Shown here: one piece after another, positions 10,826 through 20,409 of the stretch | Layout: each line of letters opens with the position of its first letter | Position numbering within the stretch: position 1 is the first letter of the stretch | From: Grifola frondosa | Taxonomy: Eukaryota > Basidiomycota > Agaricomycetes > Polyporales > Grifolaceae | Assembly (NCBI GenBank): GCA_001683735.1 | Contig: LUGG01000006.1 | Location: 558,001 to 622,000, forward strand | Reading direction: 5' to 3' | Length of the DNA: 64,000 nucleotides | Notes under the pieces: generated by a model | The model's database searches: none | The model's input: only the letters and a program-made list of their open reading frames with translations | What the model was told of the DNA's origin: nothing | Translations under genes and position numbers: made by a program

Positions 10826-12136
10826 TCCAAGGCGCGGCATAATGTTTCCAATATCGTTGCGGGATGGTTCTCACTTGACCATATTATCGTTCGTACCATC
10901 TTCATGATCTCCTTTACGTCGGATCGTGGCATGTCTATTACATCCAAGAAGACGTGAATACGATACTACTTCACACAACGAATATCAACATGACAACAGT
11001 AGATCCAGCGCCCGCACCAGTGCAAATATACGTCCGGGTGCGTGGCTCCAGATGCAGGTATCCACAAAGCAGGAGGTCATCGCCGTCATTCCCGAATCGC
11101 AGCCTCTGCGAACCGCGCGTCAGTCAGCCGCTCCAGCTTCCAGCAGCACCGACACACTCACTGAAGAACTCATACGACAGCCAACATAGCGCGTTGCTCG
11201 GCATGAACGTCAGTACCCTCGGCGTGAGCCCGCGCGCGAAGCCGTCGCGCTACCATAGGATCCGGAACGCGTCCACCAGCCCTCTACAATGCCGGATCTC
11301 CGCATCCTGCGACGTCTCCCGAGTCTGCAGGATTGTCTTCGCCACGTCCAGTGGTGTCGTGACTGCCCCCGCAACCGCGCCTGAAAGCCCGAGATCATGT
11401 GCGTCACCGGCGAATACGCGCCCGCAGGATTCAGCAGGGTTTTGAGTCACTCGTACGCCGTGAACGGCACCGTCATCGTCAGCGTGGTGGGGTATGAGAT
11501 GTAGAACGCGCCGACGCCCTTCGTGCGGTACACTGTACCTGCATCCGTTGCTTGATCACTGTAAATAAGCGAGCGAGCGCACGAAGAACATGGTTGGCGG
11601 CAGCGTTGCGCTGGAGGAATCAGCGATCTCACCGTCGAAGGGGTTCATGAGCGCGTCACTTGCGATCGTCGCAGACGCCCCCAGCTAATGCTGCGAGACG
11701 CGGAGGACGCGTAGCAGCGCATGTGAGGTGACGTGAACATTTCGCAGATCGAAAGAGTATTGTGAGAGATAACAGCAAGGCACGTACAAGTCGCCAGCCA
11801 CTGACTCTGGTTGCTCTCGATCCTCGTATGCCCCGCAATGCACCGCGTGCGCGGGGCCCGCGCCCATGATGACGGAGGATACCGCCAGAGCGCGCCATGC
11901 CTTCTGTCGACGAGTTTCGAGCGAACGCGTTCCCGATGCCCGTATAGACCGCCGCGAGCGAAGTGGCGAACACCTGCATACGAGTCTGGGACAATCGGAA
12001 GTGAGGCGGACGCAGATGATCAGATATCTACCACTTGCATGGTGTCCTCAGTGGAGCCTGCGGGGGAGCACTGAGGTGCTGAAAGGCGGAATCGAGCTGT
12101 CGCCGCAAGATGCCAGGGCCTGAGAGTAGAAGCTCG
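10311..12136. repeat. Segmental duplication, copy A (P450 3' part plus carrier gene)
   Basis: This stretch matches 16286-18590 in the same order and orientation: P450 last exons on plus, mitochondrial carrier on minus. Similarity begins inside a P450 intron (attcc, then cccactctctgatcac) and fades at ctcgata past the carrier's 5' end. Copy A has lost about 40 bp and smaller blocks from the carrier relative to copy B. Confidence 0.85.
11086..12040 (-). pseudogene. Mitochondrial carrier (mitoferrin-like) pseudogene, copy A
   Basis: The sequence follows the intact carrier at 17149-18489 closely but is disabled. Its 5' end fuses the start of exon 1 (atgcaagtggtaga) directly to the third intron, so the first transmembrane segment is gone. 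Inside, blocks are missing, for example the VQFTVYEQ region near 11450 and the RSAITCA region near 11535. The frame changes repeatedly in the first half and in the central carrier repeat. Recognisable remains include TRMQVFATS, YTGIGNAF and PLDVAKTILQTR. These losses are large, so unlike the single-base breaks elsewhere they are not explained by sequence error. It converges with the intact P450. Confidence 0.85.
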
Positions 12137-12146
12137 ATAGCTCAAC

Positions 12147-12181
12147 AACCTGGTTAGTCTTCGCGTTAACGCCCGGAAGCT
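12147..12181 (-). pseudogene. Short relic of the questin-oxidase-like gene start
   Basis: These 35 bases resemble 1977-2011, the segment coding LPGINAKT in the monooxygenase gene. They lie just left of the decayed membrane-gene copy, matching the gene order at 1977-3250. This suggests the local duplication once covered both genes. The stretch is too short to be certain. Confidence 0.45.
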
Positions 12182-12292
12182 GAGCGCTGAGCGCTCTATT
12201 CTCGACCTTATACCGAAAGCAATTCCCAGATATTCAACAACTTATGGTAATCTAGCATTGCAAGTCCGAACTCTGGAATCATGTAATTGCAC

Positions 12293-12860
12293 GGCACTAC
12301 TGTGCAGGCGCATATATCCACCTCACAAACAGAAAAATGACCAACTTGGATCCGAAGGTGGCGTAAGTCTTTGATCTGTCTGAAAATCAAACACTGAAAA
12401 AGAAGAAGACCACCGTATTTTGCTTGCCCTATCAGCGTTGATTGCTTTGGAGTAGGTCCTTTACTCCAGGCGACACGGTTTGTTCTCGGCGCCGTGCCTT
12501 CGTGATGATCAGTTGGTAGCTCAAGCGCGAGCTCCAACTCGAAGGGACGAATTAGCAATTCCTATTGGTGGGATTAATCGTGTCTCCGGCTTCACGGTGA
12601 GCCTGTGTTCACCTGCATAAATGCCTCCGATTGTACTCAACCCCACGATGACAAAGATAGCTCCACGGATATTTGCATAAATGCCAGTGTGTTGTATGTG
12701 TTCTGAAATTACCTTCCCTACTCTCACTAATAAGAACTTCAGGACTGCTCGCCATCTGCTGCCGTCTCACTAGGGGCTTTTTTCGCCTTTATCATGTTTG
12801 CGCTCGCCACGGCTCATGAAGTGCTTGAACTCATTGCTTGCATCAATGTCGAATTCTCAG
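12293..12860 (+). pseudogene. Decayed partial copy of the membrane-protein gene promoter and exon 3
   Basis: The stretch resembles 2402-3258. It includes the promoter region (tgatgatcagttggtag, attggtgggatt), the second intron beginning gtatgtgttctgaaatta, and the exon coding TARHLLPSH and MFALATAHEVLELIAC. Copy 2 lacks the interval with exons 1 and 2 and has a premature tag after LLPSH plus small deletions. It cannot code a working protein. Confidence 0.8.
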
Positions 12861-13081
12861 TTGTTCAGATTCCTCAAGGAATGCATTAATGCATTATTTC
12901 CCGTTAGACATAGTTCTCTTCCATCAAATGTAATGTCCATGCATGTTCGAGAATTACACCTCAATTCTAGGTGTATGTACCCCGACCGTGAGCTCATATA
13001 GATGACGGTGTTCCACTTGAATTATAACAGCTTAATAAACTAACTACAGAGAATACGCCATTGCAAGCTTCTTCCAGGTAT

Positions 13082-14926
13082 CTACCCCACAACGGGATAT
13101 GCTGGGGCAACGGCTGAATGAAATACTAGCATTCTCACCTCCGACCAGCTATCGATATCGAAATGTCCGTAACCCGTCGCGCCACTGATGACAATAATCC
13201 TGTTAATTCGCAAAAGCAGGCCTACGACACGAAAGGCTCACCCAAGACCGATGTGGTTCCTCATACACTCCCCGTGTATAGTTGGTCCGTTAATGTTCGT
13301 ACAACCTGCATGACTCAATCACCTCCAGAAAACATCACAGTCGCTCGGGCTTACCAGCTCGGATGCGGGCGGCGACGTCGAATGCTGTGTTAACGTTCTG
13401 CGTCCATAAAGCCGCCACCATGGAATACGAGGATTCATTTGCCAGATCCACTGCTTCATCGATGGTATCGACTACCGCAAGTACAGCCACTGGACAAGCA
13501 TCAGCCATCTTGATAATTCAATATGCAGACCTTCAGTAGACGTACAGGGTCCAAAGCTCTCCCGATCCCATAGTCTCATCCCAGGCTTCACGTTCATGAG
13601 CAAATGGGGTTGTACGACTGCTCCTTTGCGTGTTCCATCTCCCAGGATGATCTCTGCGCCTGCCGCTTTCGCCTCCTGGATCATGTTCACGACATTTTCC
13701 GCTGAGCCTTCTGTGAAGAGAGCCCCAAGCGCCACAGAGGGATCGCTGTGCGGGTCGCCTGCCTTAATTTGGCTGAAGAGCTTGGTGAGCTCAGGAATAA
13801 GGTTGACTGCGGCCTCGCGCTGGATAATGACACGTTCCGTGGACATGCAGATCTGACCCGAGTGAAGGAGGGCCGAAGACGTGATGGCTTTCGCAGCTCG
13901 AGGAATGTCGGCGTCATTCAGGACCTTGGCGTTTGTTATTACGAAGCAAAAGCAACTGAAAACAAGTACGCACGACGACAGGAGCTTTGCCGCCGAGCTC
14001 AAATACACAGGGTTTGAGATATTTCGCTGCTTCACCGGCAATAATTTTGCCGACCCTATCGCTACCTGTAAACTTCAAGACGGTGAGAACCTCACTTTCT
14101 ACAGAACAAATACTCGTTTACATTGATCTTTCGCACATCAGGATGCGCAATCATTTCAGCGGTCAGCAGGGGCGAGTCTTCCTTGGCCATCGAGATGAAA
14201 TTGAGGACGCCGTCGGGTAGTCCAGCCTGTGAAGAAAACCGTCAACACAAATTTGTTTCTCATCAACGAGACGCGTACCTCATCGAATAGCTCTGCAATG
14301 AGAGCTTGTGTTCGGGGGCTGTTCTCGGAGCATTTAAGAACAACTGTGTTTCCACATATGATGGGAAGTGCCACTGCGCGAATGGACAGGGCTAAAGGCG
14401 CGTTCCAAGGTGCGATAGCCAAACTATTGGAAGCATCCAACAATTCTTAAATCGGATTCTCACTGTCCAGAGGTATATAATCTTACACAACTCCGATCGC
14501 CCTCCTCTGCGCTACAACATGACCGCCCTCCAGTACGGATGGGAACGTCTCTCCCCTGAGTTGAGTGACCATTCCTGCGTAATTTCGCAAGGCGTTGATG
14601 GACCCGAAGTAGTCGATTGCAATCATCGTATCTGTCATCGCCGTTTCCTCCTGCAATGCCACCTTCGCTTTCTCCCTGTATTTCTCGGACTCAAACAGAT
14701 CTGCGGCTTTGAGGAACACGTCGCGCCGAGCAGGCAGCGGCGAATTCTCCCACTTGCGGAATGCGCCAGCGGCTGCGTCTATGGCATCATTGCAATCCTG
14801 GCTGGAAGCGGCGGCTGCGAGGCCGACGAGTTCATTGGAGTACGGATTACGCACTTCGAAGCTCGTCTCAGTGCTGGCGGGACGCAGCTGGCCGTTAATG
14901 AGGAGCAATGTGAAGGGAACAGACAT
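13082..14926 (-). CDS. NAD(P)-dependent aldehyde dehydrogenase (vanillin/salicylaldehyde dehydrogenase-like)
   Basis: The enzyme oxidises aldehydes to acids. It starts [16 protein letters not shown], and exons join cleanly: the first ends at RRAIGVV, the next gives [12 protein letters not shown], which carries the conserved active-site Asn. Then come [31 protein letters not shown] and FELGGKAP with the general-base Glu. The catalytic Cys lies in [10 protein letters not shown]. It continues [52 protein letters not shown] and YGHFDIDSW, ending near VAPAYPVVG at the stop 13082-13084. Length (around 490 residues) and catalytic residues are complete with no frame break. Related enzymes act on aromatic aldehydes such as vanillin. 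Lying beside a prenyltransferase and a P450, it may finish oxidation of a hydroxylated side chain (inference). Confidence 0.9.
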
Positions 14927-16283
14927 GATTGCTAATTGACCGACGGAACACTCTGCTCACATTCTTAACCCCCCTGGTTGCCCCCTGGACCTAGCCACAC
15001 GAACCTAGCCATCGACCAGGTCTGTTCCGACGTCCGCCTCGAGTCATCTGCGTCAGCGGCAACAAGTTCAGGTAGCGGGACTACGAGATAGCGAATGCCG
15101 TTATGCTGAACGTCCTTTGAAACGTTGCTCTGTTCCCTCCGAATGCGATGCAACGTCTTTGTCAAGTTTCAAGTGCTGGGAGAGGTCGTAAGATGTAAAT
15201 ATCCACTTTCGTACAAGTTTTGCCGCGTGACCATATTTCGATTCTCATGCCAAGGTCCGGAGATACGCACCGCGGTGATTATTACATGCAAGGTCTAGTA
15301 ATTTCTTACCACTTGGCGGCCTGGTCCGAGACTATTGATTGCATGACTTGCATGAGACTAAATGGATATGTCTTTCTGACTCCATGTCATGATGAATGTC
15401 CAATGTACAAAGAGCAAGCACTTACTCGAGTCCTAGTGGTTGATCTGGTAGTAGCAAAAACTGAACTAGTGATATTTATAACCACATACTGATATTATTG
15501 CACAGATAACAATACACCCGTAAGTGCTAGTATGTACATAACTAATGAGTAACGACAGTTAACGTTGAGATCTGAGATCAGGACCGCGAACGCAATATAA
15601 ATTCCGTTTACACTGTTCAAGCCTGTTCACTGTGTAAACATGCCGCGGATGTTCATATTGACGCAAGTCTATAGCTAACCTTTTGCGATTGGGTCACGAT
15701 ATATCTGATCGTTCAGCCCGATCAAGTTTGTGGCGTGAGTCAGAATTTAATCATTACAGTCATTCCACCACTTCGTGTACCCCGCTGGTATTCGTATGGG
15801 TCGAGCATTCAACGTGGTATTTCAGAAGAGTTTCCCTGTTCAAAGTTTCAATAACTAGGCGGGTCTTTTTATTAACTGATCTCGGTATAGATACTATTTG
15901 TTGGACCGTCCAACTAATTCCGCAGATATGAAAGAGCTGGCGTACAAAGTCAACTGAGGGTCTTAGTAGGACTCTGTCCGATGTTCCGCTAGTCGTTTCC
16001 TCACTTACTTTTCGGCAGGCTGATGTGGGGAATCGGCGGCGCATTTCTGGGTACATACGTCATAGTTCAAGATCTCAATATTCCCTTGATTCTGCAGCCA
16101 CATTTATTCGGAGTTCTCTCTTTCATATATTGTGCGCAAGCGAGTGTTCCGTGATTGCGATATAATCTCCGTGTTCGGTCACTATATGCCAGTGCACTGA
16201 TGTGTCGTAAATTGCATTCGGTGTCTATATCATGGCAAACAGTACTCCTTCCTCGTCTCTCTGTTGCCCGGTTCTTCCTTTTG
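14927..16283. other. Long intergenic stretch without a recognisable gene
   Basis: About 1.35 kb lie between the ALDH start and the P450 relic. Open frames at 14965-15165 (minus, 66 codons) and 15220-15492 (plus, 90 codons) have no family resemblance and no supporting splice pattern. The ALDH promoter should lie at the left end. Confidence 0.5.
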
Positions 16284-16457
16284 ATCATTCCGTCCCACTC
16301 TCTGATCACGGCCCAGTGCTAACCTGTCAGACAGGGCCATTCTCCACGACGAATCCCTCTATCCCGACCCATCATTCCGTCCCACTCTCTGATCACAGCC
16401 CAGTGCTAACCTGTCAGACAGGGCCATTCTCCATGACGAATCCCGCTATCCTGACCC
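16284..16457 (+). repeat. Two tandem copies of an 87-bp unit
   Basis: Unit 1 is 16284-16370 and unit 2 is 16371-16457, both beginning atcattccgtcccactctct. The unit spans the end of a P450 intron and the start of the exon coding AILHDESLYPDP. Copy A of the segmental duplication has it only once, so the doubling happened after the duplication, in the degenerate copy. Confidence 0.85.
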
Positions 16458-16883
16458 GCACAGGTTCTACACCAAGCGATTCGAAGAGAAAATAAATCCC
16501 GACCTGGCCAAGCTCATCAATCCAGACAACTACGCGTTCGACTTCGGCAGAAGGCGAGTCGGCTGCTGTGGGGAGGCTTTGGTCAACTGACATGCCAAGC
16601 AGACGTTGCCCTGACGTGCACTTCGCGAACCAGTCGTTGTGGTCTGCGATTGCGTCTATCATTGCGTGCTTCGACATTGCTCCCGCTGTCAACGAAGACG
16701 GTCTTGCGACCCTCCCGGAGCTGTTATTCGCACCAGGGGCCTTCAGGTTCTTGATAAAAATAATGATTGTTGCATCTCATTCATGGCGGTAATGTTAGGC
16801 ACCCCAAACCTTTCGAGTGTTCGATGAAATTAACCACGTACGTTGGCCGTCAGGACGCTGATCCAGAGAGCGCGACTGTGTGA
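16284..16883 (+). pseudogene. Cytochrome P450 3' fragment (pseudogene, copy B)
   Basis: Only the last exons of the P450 remain, matching 10311-10825. The first two thirds of the gene, with membrane anchor, I helix and ExxR motif, are missing. Residues that should be fixed have changed: the haem signature FGFGRR reads FDFGRR, CPG reads CPD, and the donor after this exon reads gcgag instead of gtgag. An 87-bp tandem duplication disrupts the exon start. It converges with the intact carrier at 17149-18489. Confidence 0.85.
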
Positions 16884-18590
16884 TTCAAGGCGCGGCATAA
16901 TGTTCCCAATATCGTTGCGGGATGGCTCTCACCATGTCATATTATCGTTCGTACTTCATACCACCTTCATGATCTCCTTTACGTCGGATCGTCACATGTC
17001 TATTACATCCAAGAGACGTGAATACGATACTACTTCACACAGCGAATATCAATACGACAACAGTAGATCCAGCGCCCGCCCCAGTGCAAATATACGTCCG
17101 GGTGCACAGCGCCAGATGCAGGTATCCACAAAGCAGGGGTCATCACCGTCATTCCCGAATCGCAGCCTCTGCGAACCGCCCGTCAGTCATCCGCTCCAGT
17201 TTCAACCAAGCAACACAGAGAGGCACTCACTGAAGAACTCGTACGACAGCCAACACAGCGCGTTGCTCGGCATGAACGTCAGCACCCTCGGCGTCAGCCC
17301 CCGCGCAAACCCTCGAATCCCGTCCCGCTGCCATATGATCCGAAACGCGTCCACCAGCCCTCTACAATGCCGGATCTCCGCGTCCTGCGACGTTCCCCTC
17401 GTCTGGAGAATCGTCTTCGCCACGTCCAGTGGTGTCGTCACCGCACCCGCCACCGCACCTGAAAGCCCGCCCGAGATCATGTGCGTCACCGGCGAATACG
17501 CGCCCGCAGGATTCAGCAGCGTTTTCAGTTGCTCGTACACCGTGAACTGCACCGCCGTGAACGGCACCGTCATCGTCAGCGTCGTCGGGTACGAAATGTA
17601 GAACGCGCCGACGCCCTCCGTGCGGTACACTGTGCGCGCGCAGGTGATGGCAGAGCGGAACTCCGACTTGTGTACCTGCATCCGTTGCTTGATCACTGTA
17701 AATAAGCGAGCGAGCACACGAAGAACATCGTTGGCCGCAGCGTCGCGCTCGAGGAATCAGCGATCTCACCGTCGAACGGGTTCATGAGCGCGTCGCTTGC
17801 GATCGTCGCAGACGCCCCAGCTAATGCTGCGAGACGCGGAGGGCGCGTAGCAGCGCATGTGATGTGAGCATTTCGCAGATCGGAAGAGTATAGTGAGAGA
17901 GAAACGGCAGAAAGGCGAGGCACGTACATGTCGCCAGCCACTGATTCCGGTTGCCCTCGATGTTCCCCCTGCTAATTCCTTCACCGCCTCGTACGCCCCG
18001 AAATGCACTGCGTGCGCGGGGCCCGCCCCCATGATGACGGAAGATACCCCGCGCCAGAGCGCGCGCATGCCCTCCGTCGACGATATTCGAGTAAACGCGT
18101 TCCCGATGCCCGTGTACACCGCCGCGGGCGAAGTGGCGAACACCTGCATGCGAGTCTGGGACAATCGGAAGTGGGGCGGACGCGAGATGATCAGACATTC
18201 TGGATAGATGTGGGAGAAGGACTGACTTTGATGCTGTCTACTGGGAACATGACTGCGTGCTCTGTGATGCCAGCCTAAGACGGGAGGTCAGTCTTCCGTG
18301 CCAGCGTAGTCTCTCCATGCCTGCCCGCGTTCTTCAGAAGGAAGACTCACCAGTGCACCAGCCACCATATTTACCTGCGCGACGCGCGATGTAAGTCGTG
18401 CTCTCCCTTTAGCGAGTGGTCAGAGAACATACCGACAGTCCTGCATTCGGAGGTAAACCCTCGTATTCGATCTCTTCTACCACTTCCATAGTGTCCTCGG
18501 TGCAGCCTACGGGGGAGGACTGAGGTGCTGAAAGGTGGAATCAGGCCGTCGCCGCAAGATGCCAGGGGCCCTGGGAGTACGACTCGATAC
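16286..18590. repeat. Segmental duplication, copy B (P450 3' part plus carrier gene)
   Basis: Matches 10311-12136 in order and orientation, at a spacing of about 6 kb. In this copy the P450 part is ruined and the carrier part is intact, the reverse of copy A. Confidence 0.85.
17149..18489 (-). CDS. Mitochondrial carrier, mitoferrin (Mrs3/Mrs4)-like iron transporter
   Basis: Mitoferrins bring ferrous iron across the inner mitochondrial membrane for haem and Fe-S synthesis. The protein begins MEVVEEIEYEGLPPNAGLS. The three carrier repeats show the signature motifs PVDSIKTRMQ, PFDVIKQRMQ and PLDVAKTILQTR. Further typical stretches are TEHAVMF, ALWRGVSSVIMGAGPAHA, AFYISYPTTLTMTVPFTAVQ, THMISGGLSGAVAGAVTTP and RGLTPRVLTFMPSNA, ending SYEFFKAAIRE after a last intron. 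There are about seven exons. One frame break lies at 17965-17969: five C (plus strand) where six are needed to join ELAGG to NIEGNRNQW. With that base the reading frame is complete. It lies in copy B of a segmental duplication whose copy A is a pseudogene, so this is the only functional copy in the window. Confidence 0.85.
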
Positions 18591-18978
18591 GGTGTGATTT
18601 TGGAGGCGACGCTCAGTGTGACCCTGAGGTGGGTGCTGCGGGGAAAATAGTGGGCTATATACCGAGAGAGCGGAAGAGCTCACGGGTGTTCTGAGAGTCG
18701 CAGGGGTGGATGGGAAGGGTAAGAGCGTGGCAACGTTCCGCCGCTACGTTATGTTATGTACAGCTTAAATTCGCAGCCGTCGAGGATTTTGTCCGAGTCG
18801 CCGTTCGGAGCAGGATACCGTGCGATGGTGCGGCGCAGACGCCGCGCAAGACGCGTAGCGGTTACATGACAGACCCGTATGATTACAGTCGTAACGATAC
18901 AAACACGTCGCGCACACCGCGCACAAATTTTCCGTGTAAATAACAAAAAAGGTCTCCATTACGAGCAACAGCGAACGT
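18490..18978. other. Intergenic, no gene seen
   Basis: This region lies between the carrier start and the XPT1 stop. The left 100 bp still belong to the segmental duplication. Open frames at 18710-18946 on both strands look accidental. Confidence 0.5.
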
Positions 18979-20138
18979 CTATTTCTTCGACTTTGCAAGC
19001 TGAGCTTGATGGGCAAGACGGTCATGCTCCTCGATGTCTCTGCCATTTCACGGAGGTGAGTTTCCGACACACACTTGAGATCCAATCAAATCGTGAGAAC
19101 AGACTGCGGGTAACTCACATGGCTTCCCACGGGTAGTCCAGCCTATCACAGCATTCAGCCAATCGTATGCATATATGAACAAGGAGAGCAAGTTCTCACC
19201 ACAAGTCCTCTATCTCAGCTCCGGCGAAGTATCTGCGGGAGATTCAACACGCATTTATCGCGAGGCAGTTGAAGGTACGCACGGAATATCAGCAGGGAGC
19301 TCGGCGAGTTTGGGCTTGAGCTTATTGTGTACAACGAACACTGCGAATTTCGTGCGCTTCGCGTCCCGTTCAGATTCGGGCAGTTTCTCCAGTTCCCGCT
19401 CGACGTCTTTCTGTAGCTCTGAAATGGCATAACTGAAAACGACCGAACCGGTCATCTGCATCAGCTGAAATTCACGACGGGCCTTCACTCACTGAAGTGT
19501 CTTGCGGGAATCATCGACCTCGTCCTGCAACCAATACGCGCTCATCAGCAGACATGCTCAATTAAAGCGATATTGGTATATTAACGTACCACTATCAGTG
19601 CCCTTCTCCCTAGAAGAATCTTGCCAGATTCTGGACCTCTAGATAGCGAGACTGAGCAGTGATGTCAACTAGTGAGCAGGGCGCGTGACTTACAGCCACT
19701 GTGTGCGGATGACTTCGTTTCCAATTTGTTCTGCCGTCATCCCTGGCAGAGACTCGTAGAGGGACAGGCCAATGGCGTGGATGGGGATATTACCCTTCCT
19801 TATCGTGTCTTTTAGGAACGTACGCTGCAGTGCGGGCAAAATCAGTCTTTCGATTACGGTGGAATAGCCTTGCACGCACCAGGACACGCGCAGGGAAGAA
19901 TCCTCTGCATGGGAAGGGTCAAGCATTATTTCCACGAAGATGTTGAGGGTGATACTTGCCCTCCACCTGCAGGAAAGCCAGACGTGTTGCAACACTGAAC
20001 ACAGTCGCGTCAGGAGACAGTAGCTAGCTTACCGATTGCAATGAGCATGTCCGGCTTGAACTCTGCGATCTTTTTCGCAGACTGACGGATCAGATTGTGG
20101 ATATCATTGTACGTTGCGCGAAGATGTTCGGGCTCCAT
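18979..20138 (-). CDS. XPT1: Xanthine/guanine phosphoribosyltransferase
   Basis: The enzyme salvages purine bases with PRPP to make XMP or GMP. It reads MEPEHLRATYNDIHNLIRQS, then FKPDMLIAIGGGGFFPARVL, HAIGLSLYESLPG, EQIGNEVIRTQWL, the PRPP-binding motif ALIVDEVDDSRKTLQ, AISELQKDVERELEKLP, FAVFVVHNKLKPK, PYFAGAEIEDLWLDYPWEA and a tail DIEEHDRLAHQAQLAKSKK. Nine exons join without frame breaks. Exon 1 is 20033-20138. Exon 2 is a 7-nt microexon, 19960-19966. The intron after it (19905-19959) begins gcaagt and is a GC-AG intron. Exon 3 is 25 nt (19880-19904). Both odd features fall inside the glycine run IGGGGFF. The start is divergent from RPC4. Confidence 0.9.
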
Positions 20139-20409
20139 TTGAGAGAGAGGTTGCAAGAGGAGAGTTGAGAAAGTTTATCGAGTAATCTCAGTTTTCTTCG
20201 CGTAAATCAGACGAGATCTATGCTCAGATCCAATCAGTCCATTGCACCCTGCCTTCAATCGACTACGAGTCTACGACGCTACGTCCACAAAATACTCAAC
20301 ATTTATACTAACAATCGTTTAAAAGCTGGAAGACACATCTAGGCTCACTGGTGTACCATTCACAACCTGACTGCTGCGAGATTTGACTATCCGTACTACG
20401 ACACCAACC
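20139..20409. promoter_or_regulatory. Divergent promoter region of XPT1 and the RPC4 gene
   Basis: Only 271 bp separate the two start codons, so both promoters must lie here. I see no clear TATA box. Confidence 0.6.

Noticed and set aside
11086..12040. Carrier copy A treated as a gene broken only by sequencing error
   Set aside because: It has lost the first exons and blocks of 15-40 bp compared with copy B. Such losses are not explained by homopolymer errors, so it is a true pseudogene.
15220..15492. 90-codon plus-strand frame in the gap after ALDH
   Set aside because: No similarity to any family I know and no supporting signals. The length is within chance expectation.
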